Positions 16,458 to 26,048 of a DNA stretch of 64,000 bases are shown one piece after another (the first letter of the stretch is position 1; each line of letters opens with the position of its first letter). Under the pieces are notes generated by a model. It worked only from the letters and a program-made list of their open reading frames with translations, ran no database searches and was not told the origin of the DNA. The stretch comes from Rhodanobacteraceae bacterium (GTDB lineage: Bacteria; Pseudomonadota; Gammaproteobacteria; Xanthomonadales; SZUA-5), in the NCBI GenBank assembly GCA_024234055.1, contig JACKOW010000001.1, positions 722,001 to 786,000 on the forward strand. Direction: 5' to 3'. The translations under genes were made by a program, and so were the position numbers.

Positions 16458-18494
16458 ATGAGTGCGGCAGCCGGTGGTATCCAACAGCGCGAAAGCTCGA
16501 CCATGCTCGCCATCCTCGTGGTGGTGTTGCTGGTCGGCCTCGTAGGCTTGATTGCGAATTTCTTCTTCGCCAACGTCAACAACAACGAAGACCGAGCGGC
16601 AATTGGTCTTTCAACTGACATACGCGTGTACTCGCAGCAATTGGCGAAGTTCGCGGCTCAGGCGGCTGGCGGTCAGGCGGAAGCCTTCGACGAGTTGTCC
16701 GATGTCAAGGGCACCATCCAGTCGCATCTGCGCAAGCTGGAGGAGGGTGATCCACAGGAGGGTGTGCCTTCCATCCGCAAGAATCCCGAGGTCGAAGTTG
16801 CCCTGAAGGCGGTGAAGGACACCTGGGCGCCGATCCTGCAGGCGTCTGACGTCATTCTTTCCCGCCGCGAGGTGGTCGAGGATCTCAACGCCACGGCAAC
16901 AGAATTCCAGGACAAGATTCCGCTGCTGCAGGCGCGTACCGATGAAATGACGCAGCTGCTCGCCACCCGCGGCGCGCCGCAGGACCAGATCTACGTGGCA
17001 GGCCGCCAGAACACCCTGGCCGATCGAATGCTGCGTCGATTGAACGAAGTGCTGCAAGGTGGCCAGACCGCCTCGACCGCTGCTGACGGATTCAACCGCG
17101 ACGCCGCCGTGTTCGGTCAGATTCTGGACGCGCTCCAGAATGGCAGCCCTGATCGAGGCATTCGCGCCATTGCCGTTCCCGAAGCTCGCACCTTGCTCGA
17201 TGAGGTCTTTCAGATCTTCCAGGAGCTGGGCCAGTACGTCGAGAGCATCACCACCGGCGCCATCGACCTGATCGACGTGCGCGAGGCCGCCAACACCATT
17301 TCCCTGGATTCGGAACAACTGCTGCAGGATGCCGAACAGCTGTCGGTCGAATACGGTGAGCAGGCCAACAACCGAACCTTCCCCTCGCTGACTGCAGCCA
17401 TTGGTTCCGGCGCTCTCGCAGCACTCGCACTGATCCTGTTGGCCATCTTGATCTACCGCGATCAGGCCCGTCGCTACAAGATCACTGCCGATCTCAATCA
17501 GCGTAATCAGGAAGCCATTTTGCGCCTCCTGGACGAAATGGGATCGTTGGCAGAAGGCGATCTGACGGTAAAGGCAACGGTGACCGAAGACATCACCGGA
17601 GCCATCGCCGACTCCATCAACTTCGCCGTCGAAGCTCTGCGCAGCCTGGTAACCACCATCAACGAGACCGCGGTGCAGGTTGCCGCGGCAGCCCAGGAAA
17701 CCCAGGCCACCGCCATGCATCTGGCCGAAGCGGCCGAGCATCAGGCCCAGCAGATCACCTCGGCGTCCGCGGCCATCAACGAAATCGCGGTGTCCATCGA
17801 CGAGGTGTCACGCAACTCGGCCGAAAGCGCCGACGTGGCACAACGCTCAGTGCAGATCGCCGGCAAGGGCGCTGCCATCGTGCGTCAGACGATTCAGGGC
17901 ATGGACAACATCCGTGACCAGATTCAGGAAACCTCGAAGCGAATCAAGCGACTGGGTGAATCGTCCCAGGAAATTGGATCGATCGTGGAACTGATCAACG
18001 ACATCGCCGAACAGACGAACATTCTGGCACTGAACGCCGCTATTCAGGCAGCATCGGCCGGTGAGGCCGGTCGCGGATTCGCAGTGGTGGCGGACGAAGT
18101 GCAGCGACTGGCAGAACGCGCTTCCAACGCGACCAAGCGAATCGAAACGCTGGTGCAGACGATTCAGTCCGACACCAACGAAGCGGTGAGCTCGATGGAA
18201 CAGACCACGGCCGAAGTGGTGGCCGGTGCCCGCCTTGCGGAAGACGCGGGTCTGGCGCTGGGCGAGATTGAAAAGGTGTCGAACGATCTGGCCGACCTCA
18301 TTCAAAACATCTCGCAGGCCGCGCGACAGCAGTCAGCTGCTGCGACCAACATATCGGCCACCATGAACGTGATTCAGGAAATTACGACCCAGACTTCGGT
18401 CGGCGCGAGCCAGACGGCAGAGTCGATTGGAAATCTGGCGCAATTGGCTGCTGATCTCAGACGTTCAGTGGCCGACTTCAAGCTGCCCAACTAG
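16458..18494 (+). CDS. pilJ: Methyl-accepting chemotaxis protein PilJ
   Basis: This 678-residue inner-membrane receptor has TM1 at about residues 15-38 (MLAILVVVLLVGLVGLIANF), a helical periplasmic region of the PilJ type, TM2 near 310-335 (ALAALALILLAILIYR), HAMP-like helices and a long cytoplasmic signalling coiled coil. The hairpin tip reads NILALNAAIQAASAGEAGRG-FAVVADEV, matching the core that binds CheW and CheA. In Pseudomonas it senses surface contact through pilin interaction. The expected pilK methyltransferase gene does not follow; the next gene is chpA after a 111-bp gap. Confidence 0.95.
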   Translation: MSAAAGGIQQRESSTMLAILVVVLLVGLVGLIANFFFANVNNNEDRAAIGLSTDIRVYSQQLAKFAAQAAGGQAEAFDELSDVKGTIQSHLRKLEEGDPQEGVPSIRKNPEVEVALKAVKDTWAPILQASDVILSRREVVEDLNATATEFQDKIPLLQARTDEMTQLLATRGAPQDQIYVAGRQNTLADRMLRRLNEVLQGGQTASTAADGFNRDAAVFGQILDALQNGSPDRGIRAIAVPEARTLLDEVFQIFQELGQYVESITTGAIDLIDVREAANTISLDSEQLLQDAEQLSVEYGEQANNRTFPSLTAAIGSGALAALALILLAILIYRDQARRYKITADLNQRNQEAILRLLDEMGSLAEGDLTVKATVTEDITGAIADSINFAVEALRSLVTTINETAVQVAAAAQETQATAMHLAEAAEHQAQQITSASAAINEIAVSIDEVSRNSAESADVAQRSVQIAGKGAAIVRQTIQGMDNIRDQIQETSKRIKRLGESSQEIGSIVELINDIAEQTNILALNAAIQAASAGEAGRGFAVVADEVQRLAERASNATKRIETLVQTIQSDTNEAVSSMEQTTAEVVAGARLAEDAGLALGEIEKVSNDLADLIQNISQAARQQSAAATNISATMNVIQEITTQTSVGASQTAESIGNLAQLAADLRRSVADFKLPN

Positions 18495-18605
18495 GCGTCA
18501 GGGGCAGTTGGTGATCAACAAGGCGAAGCTGCGGGCCCATTGCCGCAGCGCGGGTAGCAGGCGCAGGAAGAACGCGCGGCGAAGCCGGCAAACAGGAGTC
18601 CGCGG

Positions 18606-21600
18606 ATGAGGCTTCAAGACGACATCGACTTCACCACGCTGACCTGGGTCAAGCAGGAGCTGGACGATACGCTCAAGCAGTCCCAGCAGGCGCTGGAAGC
18701 GTACGTCGAGGACACATCTGACAAGAGTCAGATGCGTTTCTGTGCGAGCTATCTGCATCAGGTGCAGGGCACCTTGCGCATGGTCGAGCTCTACGGTGCG
18801 GCCATGGTGGTTGAGGAAATGGAGCGCCTGGCACTGGGCTTGCTCGACGGCCAGGTGAAACAGGCAGACGATGCCTACACCGTGCTCATGCGCGGCATGG
18901 TTCAGCTGCCGGACTACCTCGAACGCCTGCAGGGCGGACATCGGGATATTCCGATTGTGCTGCTGCCGCTGCTCAACGATCTACGCGCCTGCAGAGGCGA
19001 AAAACTGCTGAGCGAGACGTCATTGTTCTCGCCGGATCTGGGCGCGCCGCTACCGTCTTCCGCCGGGGGTGCGAAGTCAGTGGTTCCGCAGCCCATGGTG
19101 GCCGCCAATGGCGGGCGGCTGCGACTGGCTTTCCAGTTCGGACTTCTGAAGTGGTTCAAGGGCGAAGACATCGATGGCAATCTCACCCGGCTGATCGCGA
19201 TCCTCGACCGTTTTCGCTCGATGTGCACCCAGCCAGACGCCCGTCGTCTGCTGTGGGTAGGCGCGGGCGCGCTGGAGGCGGTGCTGGTCAAGAGCATCGA
19301 GGCCTCCGTGGCACTCAAGCTGTTGATCGGAAGGGTCGATCGTGAGCTCAAGCGCCTGATTGATGCCGGCGAGGCTTCCTTTGCGGCGGCGCCGGCCAAC
19401 GATCTGACCAAGGGATTGCTCTATTACGTTGCCCAGTCATCTGCGACCTCGCAGCGCGTGGCTGAACTGCGGCAGGTGTACAAGCTCGACAAGCTGATGC
19501 CCAGCGAGGCCGAACTTGAGCACGCCCGTGGCGCCCTGTCCGGACACAATCGTGCGCTGCTGGATACGGTGGGCACCGCGATCAAGGAAGATCTGCTGCG
19601 CGTCAAGGACGCGTTGGATCTGTACCTGCGCACCGGCAGCGGCAACGTCGATGATCTGGCACCGCAGGGCGAGGCGCTGCACCGGGTGGCTGACACGCTC
19701 GGCATGTTGGGTCTGGGCGTGCCACGTCGGGTCGTTCTTGATCAGCAGGATGTGCTGGAGCGCATCGTGCGCGGTCGCCAGCCGGCCGAGGAAAGCGCGC
19801 TGCTGGATATCGCCGGTTCGCTGCTGTACGTCGAGTCTTCGCTGGATGATCACATCGAGCGCCTCGGCGGCGAGCAGCAGGCGCCAACCACGCCGAGTTC
19901 CGGTTTTGAACTGCCCCAGGCGGAAGTTCGCAAGATCCTTGATGCCACGACCAAGGAAGCGTCTGCCAACATCCAGCAGGCCAAGCAGGACATCGTGGCT
20001 TTCATCGAGTCGCCCTGGGATCACAGCAAGATCGAACAGATCCCGCGCTTGCTGGACGAGATCAGCGGTGCCATGCGCATGCTCAATCTGCCCGAGCCGG
20101 CGGCACTGCTCGGCGGCGTGGTGCGCTTTGCAGAAGTTGAATTGCTGCAGCATCGTCGGGTGCCCTCGGGGGATCAGCTCGACCTGATGGCCGACGCGAT
20201 CGCCAGCATCGAGTTCTATCTCGAGGCCGTGAAGGAAGGCCGACGCAACCGCGACAAGATCCTTGACGTCACCCGACGCAGTCTGGAGGCATTGGGCTAT
20301 TGGCCGCTGCCCGAGGAAGGCGCCGAAGTGGCGGCCGAAACTGCGGACGAAACTCCGCCCGTCGCGGAAGCAGCGGTCGAGGCCGCCAGCGAATTTCCGA
20401 GTTTCTCAGACACCTTCGAGACCGAAAGAACCCAGCCACCGGAGTCGGACTCGGTCACGTTGCAGATCGACGGCGGGCAGCAGTTGCCCGAGATCGAGCT
20501 ACCGCAAAGTGACGCCAGTGCAGTCGATGCCCTGATCCACAGTCTGGACCTTCCGGAACCGACCGCTGCCGCCGATGCAGCGGCGCCGGAAAGCCTGGAG
20601 AGCGCGTCGGCCGAGATGAGCAGTGCGGTCGAGATCGCGCCGGGCGAAAGCCTTGATGATCTGGTGATCGGCGAGATTGCTTCCGAGCCGGTAACGCCGT
20701 CCATCCAGAATCTGGATGAACTCCGCATCACCAGCGCTGAATTCGAGCCACCAGAGAGTGTTTCTGCAGACGAAGGCCTGCAGTCACCGGTGGAAGAGGC
20801 GATCGATCTGGATTCGTCTGCGGTCGAAACCGCTGTCGAGGTGGAGGCTGCCAGCAGCGAACAGGCTGCCGATTTCACGCCAGCCCCGAGTGAAGAACTC
20901 GAGATCCAGCCAGAGGCATCGATCGAGACTCCTGTTGCGGCGCTCGATGCGCCCGAGCCGGAAGCTGCGGACAGTACGCTCGAAGCTGAGGCACTGGTGG
21001 TACCGGAAGCCGTAGAGACTCCGTCGGCACCGGTCGAACAGGTGCCGGAGGCACCGCTGCCTGATGGTATGCCGACCGGCTTCAGTCTGCCGGACGTCGG
21101 CTTCCATTCGGTACCCTCCGACGAGATCGACGATGAGATCCGGGAAGTTTTTGTCGAGGAGGTGCAGGACGAACTCGACAATCTCAACAAGCAGTACCCG
21201 GCCTGGAAGAACGACCTCGGTGATTTCGAGAAGCTGAAGCCGGTCAGACGTTCCTTCCATACGCTCAAGGGTAGTGGTCGACTGGTCGGTGCACTGGCGA
21301 TCGGTGAGTACGCCTGGAAGATCGAGAACATGCTGAACCGTGTTCTCGACAAGACCATACAGCCCACGCCGGCAGTGCTGGATCTGCTGGACCACGCCAT
21401 TGCTGCACTACCCGGCATGTTGCTGGCGCTCAAGGGGGAAGGTCAGCCCGATGCCAACATCGGCGCGATCATGTGGGTTTCAGATCAATTGTCCTCGGGA
21501 CAGGAGGTCTGGCTCCCAAAATTCTCGCCCGCCCCGGTGGTCACGGCTGACGCAAAGCCGGCCTCCGAGGCGGGCGTGCCTGAGTCCACTGTCCCGGCAG

Positions 21601-24600
21601 AGGTCGACGTCGACATGCCGGCCGACGGCAACGACGAGACGGATGCGGCGGTAGTTCTGGAAGAGGCTGAGCAAGCCCAGACCGACGATCTCTCGGTGGA
21701 TGCCGACGAGCAGCCCGAGGCGCAACGCGAGCCTTCGCCGCTGGAAGTCGATCCAATGCTGATGGACATCCTCAGCAGCGAAGTCGAAGGACACCTGGCC
21801 ACTATCCGAGGCTATCTCGGCCAGGCGGCGGAAATCGGCCCACAGCCGGTGACCGAGGAATTGCTGCGCGCCGTGCATACGCTGAATGGCGCCTTGGCCA
21901 TGGTCGATCTGCCGCTGTTGACGCGTGTCGTCGCTCCGCTGGAGGGATACCTCAAGCGGCTGCGTGCCCGCGGTTTGCAGCCGGCTGAAGAAGGCATGGT
22001 TGCCCTGACCGAGTCTGCCGAGTGCATATCCGAGGTCATGGCCGCGGTTGGTGGCGGTTCTGAACTGCCCGACACCTCAGGGCTGGCCGAGCGGGTGTCA
22101 GCGCTCCGCGACGGTTTGCCGCCGCCCGATCATCCGTACCACGGTTTCGGCATCCACGTCGCTGATGAGGTTCGCGATGAGGTGACCGGTGCCGAGGATC
22201 ACGAGTCTGCTGACGCCAATAACGTCGAGACCGCCCCTCTGCCGTGGTACGAGGCCGAACTCGATGCCGAAGCCGCCGAAGCAGCCGACGAAGGTGAAAC
22301 CGTCGGAACGGTGGAAATGACGGAAGTATTTGACGCCGCTGAGGACGACGTCTCGCCGGATACGCTGAACGCACTGGCCGAACTGGCCGCCGAGGAGCTT
22401 CGCCCGGATGAAGACCTGCCGGTGGAAGATCTGGGAGAAGCAGTCACCGAAACGGGTGCGAGCGATGACGACGCTCTGACTTGGCTGACCGATGTCGAGG
22501 ACGTCGCCGTCACAGCTGACGAGAGCGATGCGGGTGCGGCGCTTGATGACTCGCCGGCAGGAGATGCCTTGGCGCCTGAGGCCATGGCAGACGATCTGGA
22601 AGCCTTGTTCGAAACCTCCATTGAAGAGCTGCCGGAGTCCGAGCCGGTCGAAGCGGCAGCGGACGTCGCGGATGCGTTGTCCGCGGCCTCGGATCTGGAA
22701 GCGCTGTTTGATTCAGAACTCTCGGAAGAATCGGATCAGGTCGAAGTCGCTGCCCATTCGAGCGAAACAGAGAGCGCGCGCCTCGGCGAAAGCGAGCATT
22801 CAGCCGACGAACTGCAAGCGCTCGGAGAACTCGCCGATCTGACCGAATCCCCCGATGACGAACTTGCGGGACTGACTGAGACAGAGGCCTTCCTCGCTGA
22901 TCTGGGTGCCATCGGAGATGAAGCCGGCAGCGACGGGATCTCCGCGGAAGCCCGGGTGGAAGAGACCGCCGACTCTGAAGCAGAAGCGATTGACGACGGT
23001 GGTTTGTGGTCGCTGGATGACAGCGAGGAGCAAGCCGCCGTAGGTTCCGACGAAGCCTTCGACGAGAACAGCCGTGAAGACGCCCGGGAACGGGACGACG
23101 TGCCCGTGTCTGCTTTGCTGGCAGATCATGACGCTGACCTTGAGATACCCTCTGACGAGGCCGCGGCGTTCGCTGACGAGGTCGAGGGGCTCGAAAAGGA
23201 GGCAGAGGGGCTCGCCATCGAGGTAGAGGCTCTCTCCGATCAAGCCGTTGGGCTTACCGACGAGGTTGCCGAGCCGCTGAGCGAAGCCGAAGAGCAGTTG
23301 GAGGATGAGGCTGAGCGCTCCGATCAGAGCCTCGAACTCGCTGAAAGCATTGAGCCGGCCACCGTGACCGACGGGGAGTCGCTTTCGGATCGAGTTGAGG
23401 AAACTGAGATCGAAGCGGCGGCAGGTGCTGATGAGGGAATCACCAACGCAGCATCAATGCCGGTTGATCAATCAGAAGAAACGATCGAACCGGTGATTGC
23501 TGCGGAGGCGGAAACAGCGGTTGCAGCCAATCACGCGGCGGCTTTCGCTGGAGACGTCGATCCCGAGGGCCCGCTCGACCTGCCCGATATGGACATGGAC
23601 CTGCTCGATATCTTTGTCGAGGAGGCTGTCGATATTCTGGATCACGCCGACGGTGCCATGGCGCAGCTCCGTGAGAATCCGGAAGACCGTGAGCCAGTCG
23701 CGTCACTGCAGCGCGATCTGCATACGCTGAAAGGTGGCGCCCGCATGGCCGGACTGTATCCGGTCGGCGATCTCAGCCATGCGATGGAATCTCTGTTTGA
23801 ATCCATTGTCCATGGTGAAAGGGCGGCATCACGGGCTTCTATCGAGGCCCTCGAAAAGGCCTTCGATCGGCTGCATGGCATGGTGCAGCGAGTCAAGGTT
23901 CGCCAGGCGATCGCTCTGCCCGAGCACACCATTGCCCGACTTGAAGCCATCCTCGAAGGACGAGAGGCCGAGTTTGATGCAGAGCTTGCCGAGCTGGGCG
24001 CCTCCGCTGCGGAAGCCGCAGAGGCGCAGGCAGCTGCAGAGACCCTGACCGGCGCAGACTCGGGCAACGAATCGACATCTGCTGGCACAGAAGAAGCGCC
24101 TGTGCGCAAGGTCATCCCGGCCCGTGCACCCACGCGATCGGGCGCGCAACGGCGAACCCAGCTGGATGAGGACGAGGTTGCAGCGCGTGCGGCGCAGCAG
24201 GAACTGATCCGTGTTCGCGCGGACCTGCTCGACAACCTGGTGAATTTCGCGGGCGAGGTCTCGATCTACCGTTCGCGCCTCGAAGCCCAGATGGGTGGCT
24301 TCAGGTTCAACCTGGTCGAGTTCGAACAGACCGTCAGCCGTTTGCGCGACCAGTTGCGCAAGCTGGAGATGGAAACCGAGGCTCAGATCCTGTCGCGTTT
24401 CCAGCGCGAGACCGAGCAATCAGGCAACACCGAGTTCGATCCGCTGGAGCTTGACCGATTCTCCACCCTGCAGCAGCTGTCACGTGCGCTGGCCGAGTCG
24501 GTGTCCGACTTGGTCTCCATTCAGAACCTGCTGGACGATATTGCGCGTCAGTCGGAAACGCTGCTGCTGCAGCAGTCCCGCGTCAGCTCGGATCTGCAGG

Positions 24601-26048
24601 AAGGTCTCATGCGCACGCGCATGGTGCCTTTCGAGAGCCTGGTGCCGCGTTTGCGCCGAATTCTCCGCCAGACAGCGTCGGAACTCGGCAAGAAGGCGCA
24701 ACTGAAGGTCGAGGGTACTCAGGGCGAAATGGACCGTACCGTGCTCGAGCGCATGACAGCGCCCTTCGAGCACATGTTGCGCAACTCGCTGGCACACGGT
24801 ATCGAACTGCCGGAAAATCGAGTCGCCAAGGGCAAGCCCGAAGAGGGAACAGTCAGCATCAAGGTGTCGCGAGAAGCGACCGAAGTGCTGATCCAGGTGA
24901 CCGATGACGGCAGTGGCATGAACCGCGACGCCATTCGCACCAAGGCGATCGAGCGGGGATTGATGACGCCGGACGCGACGCTGAGCGACCGCGATATCTT
25001 CCAGTTCGTGCTGGAAGCGGGCTTCTCGACCGCAAGCGAGGTCAGCAAGGTTGCCGGTCGTGGCGTCGGCATGGACGTGGTCGCCAGCGAAGTGAAACAG
25101 CTGGGCGGTTCGCTGGAACTGGATTCCGATGTGGGTATAGGCACCCGGATCACCATCCGTCTGCCCTTCACCCTCGCCGTGGCTCAGGCCGTCATGGTGC
25201 GCCTGGGCGAGGCCACCTACGCCATTCCGATGACATCCATCACCGGCGTGACCCGGATGCCGCGCAAGGAATTGGAACGCCGACTCGAACAGAAGCAGCT
25301 GGACATCAGCTACGGCGGCGAGATCTATCAGATCTACGATCTGGGTGATCTGCTGCGATCTCCGGTGGGCCACGGCATCGACGAGACCCAGGTGCCGCTA
25401 TTGATGAGCAAAACCGGTGACCAGCGAGCCGCCGTGCGCGTGACCCAGGTCATCGGCTCCAAGGAAGTGGTGGTCAAGTCTGCAGGTGCCCAGCTCAGTA
25501 TCGTGCCGGGCATCTTCGGCGCCACCATCATGGGTGACGGTCGGGTCGTGGTCATTCTCGATCTGGCGCCTCTGGTTCGTCACGGCGTCGCTCTGCGTCA
25601 GGCACCGGAACTGGCGGCCGAACTGGAGTTGATGGAACCGACGCCGGAACCGGCACCGCGCCGTCAGCCGCTGGTGATGGTGGTGGACGACTCGATCACC
25701 ATGCGCAAGGTCACCACGCGCGTGCTGGAGCGAAGCAACATCGATGTGTTCACGGCGAAGGATGGACTGGATGCCGTCGAACAACTTCAGGACCGCATGC
25801 CGGACGTGATCCTGCTCGACATCGAAATGCCCCGCATGGACGGCTACGAGGTGGCTACCTACATTCGCAACGACAACCGGCTCAAGCACATTCCGATCAT
25901 CATGATCACCTCGCGTACCGGCGAAAAGCATCGTCAGCGGGCCCTTGAGGTGGGCGTGGATCGTTATCTGGGCAAGCCCTATCAAGAGACTGATCTGTTG
26001 AAGAACGTACAGGATGCGCTGGCCGCGGGGCATGCCAATGTCCACTGA
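18606..26048 (+). CDS. chpA: Giant hybrid histidine kinase ChpA (PilL)
   Basis: This 2480-residue CheA-type kinase phosphorylates PilG and PilH. Order: an N-terminal helical region with degenerate HPt-like parts (LHQVQGTLRMVELYG near residue 50); a first clear HPt (SFHTLKGSGRLVG, His ~885); a second with HTLNG in place of HTLKG (His ~1090); a very acidic Ala/Glu/Asp linker of about 450 residues; a third HPt (LHTLKGGARMAGL, His ~1706); the dimerisation helices; HATPase_c (HMLRNSLAHGIELPENR, DDGSGMN, GRGVGMDVV); a CheW-like domain; and a receiver with D2405 (VILLDIEMPRMDGY). An AGGAGT site precedes ATG 18606. Similar size and layout are known for Pseudomonas ChpA. Confidence 0.95.
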   Translation: MRLQDDIDFTTLTWVKQELDDTLKQSQQALEAYVEDTSDKSQMRFCASYLHQVQGTLRMVELYGAAMVVEEMERLALGLLDGQVKQADDAYTVLMRGMVQLPDYLERLQGGHRDIPIVLLPLLNDLRACRGEKLLSETSLFSPDLGAPLPSSAGGAKSVVPQPMVAANGGRLRLAFQFGLLKWFKGEDIDGNLTRLIAILDRFRSMCTQPDARRLLWVGAGALEAVLVKSIEASVALKLLIGRVDRELKRLIDAGEASFAAAPANDLTKGLLYYVAQSSATSQRVAELRQVYKLDKLMPSEAELEHARGALSGHNRALLDTVGTAIKEDLLRVKDALDLYLRTGSGNVDDLAPQGEALHRVADTLGMLGLGVPRRVVLDQQDVLERIVRGRQPAEESALLDIAGSLLYVESSLDDHIERLGGEQQAPTTPSSGFELPQAEVRKILDATTKEASANIQQAKQDIVAFIESPWDHSKIEQIPRLLDEISGAMRMLNLPEPAALLGGVVRFAEVELLQHRRVPSGDQLDLMADAIASIEFYLEAVKEGRRNRDKILDVTRRSLEALGYWPLPEEGAEVAAETADETPPVAEAAVEAASEFPSFSDTFETERTQPPESDSVTLQIDGGQQLPEIELPQSDASAVDALIHSLDLPEPTAAADAAAPESLESASAEMSSAVEIAPGESLDDLVIGEIASEPVTPSIQNLDELRITSAEFEPPESVSADEGLQSPVEEAIDLDSSAVETAVEVEAASSEQAADFTPAPSEELEIQPEASIETPVAALDAPEPEAADSTLEAEALVVPEAVETPSAPVEQVPEAPLPDGMPTGFSLPDVGFHSVPSDEIDDEIREVFVEEVQDELDNLNKQYPAWKNDLGDFEKLKPVRRSFHTLKGSGRLVGALAIGEYAWKIENMLNRVLDKTIQPTPAVLDLLDHAIAALPGMLLALKGEGQPDANIGAIMWVSDQLSSGQEVWLPKFSPAPVVTADAKPASEAGVPESTVPAEVDVDMPADGNDETDAAVVLEEAEQAQTDDLSVDADEQPEAQREPSPLEVDPMLMDILSSEVEGHLATIRGYLGQAAEIGPQPVTEELLRAVHTLNGALAMVDLPLLTRVVAPLEGYLKRLRARGLQPAEEGMVALTESAECISEVMAAVGGGSELPDTSGLAERVSALRDGLPPPDHPYHGFGIHVADEVRDEVTGAEDHESADANNVETAPLPWYEAELDAEAAEAADEGETVGTVEMTEVFDAAEDDVSPDTLNALAELAAEELRPDEDLPVEDLGEAVTETGASDDDALTWLTDVEDVAVTADESDAGAALDDSPAGDALAPEAMADDLEALFETSIEELPESEPVEAAADVADALSAASDLEALFDSELSEESDQVEVAAHSSETESARLGESEHSADELQALGELADLTESPDDELAGLTETEAFLADLGAIGDEAGSDGISAEARVEETADSEAEAIDDGGLWSLDDSEEQAAVGSDEAFDENSREDARERDDVPVSALLADHDADLEIPSDEAAAFADEVEGLEKEAEGLAIEVEALSDQAVGLTDEVAEPLSEAEEQLEDEAERSDQSLELAESIEPATVTDGESLSDRVEETEIEAAAGADEGITNAASMPVDQSEETIEPVIAAEAETAVAANHAAAFAGDVDPEGPLDLPDMDMDLLDIFVEEAVDILDHADGAMAQLRENPEDREPVASLQRDLHTLKGGARMAGLYPVGDLSHAMESLFESIVHGERAASRASIEALEKAFDRLHGMVQRVKVRQAIALPEHTIARLEAILEGREAEFDAELAELGASAAEAAEAQAAAETLTGADSGNESTSAGTEEAPVRKVIPARAPTRSGAQRRTQLDEDEVAARAAQQELIRVRADLLDNLVNFAGEVSIYRSRLEAQMGGFRFNLVEFEQTVSRLRDQLRKLEMETEAQILSRFQRETEQSGNTEFDPLELDRFSTLQQLSRALAESVSDLVSIQNLLDDIARQSETLLLQQSRVSSDLQEGLMRTRMVPFESLVPRLRRILRQTASELGKKAQLKVEGTQGEMDRTVLERMTAPFEHMLRNSLAHGIELPENRVAKGKPEEGTVSIKVSREATEVLIQVTDDGSGMNRDAIRTKAIERGLMTPDATLSDRDIFQFVLEAGFSTASEVSKVAGRGVGMDVVASEVKQLGGSLELDSDVGIGTRITIRLPFTLAVAQAVMVRLGEATYAIPMTSITGVTRMPRKELERRLEQKQLDISYGGEIYQIYDLGDLLRSPVGHGIDETQVPLLMSKTGDQRAAVRVTQVIGSKEVVVKSAGAQLSIVPGIFGATIMGDGRVVVILDLAPLVRHGVALRQAPELAAELELMEPTPEPAPRRQPLVMVVDDSITMRKVTTRVLERSNIDVFTAKDGLDAVEQLQDRMPDVILLDIEMPRMDGYEVATYIRNDNRLKHIPIIMITSRTGEKHRQRALEVGVDRYLGKPYQETDLLKNVQDALAAGHANVH

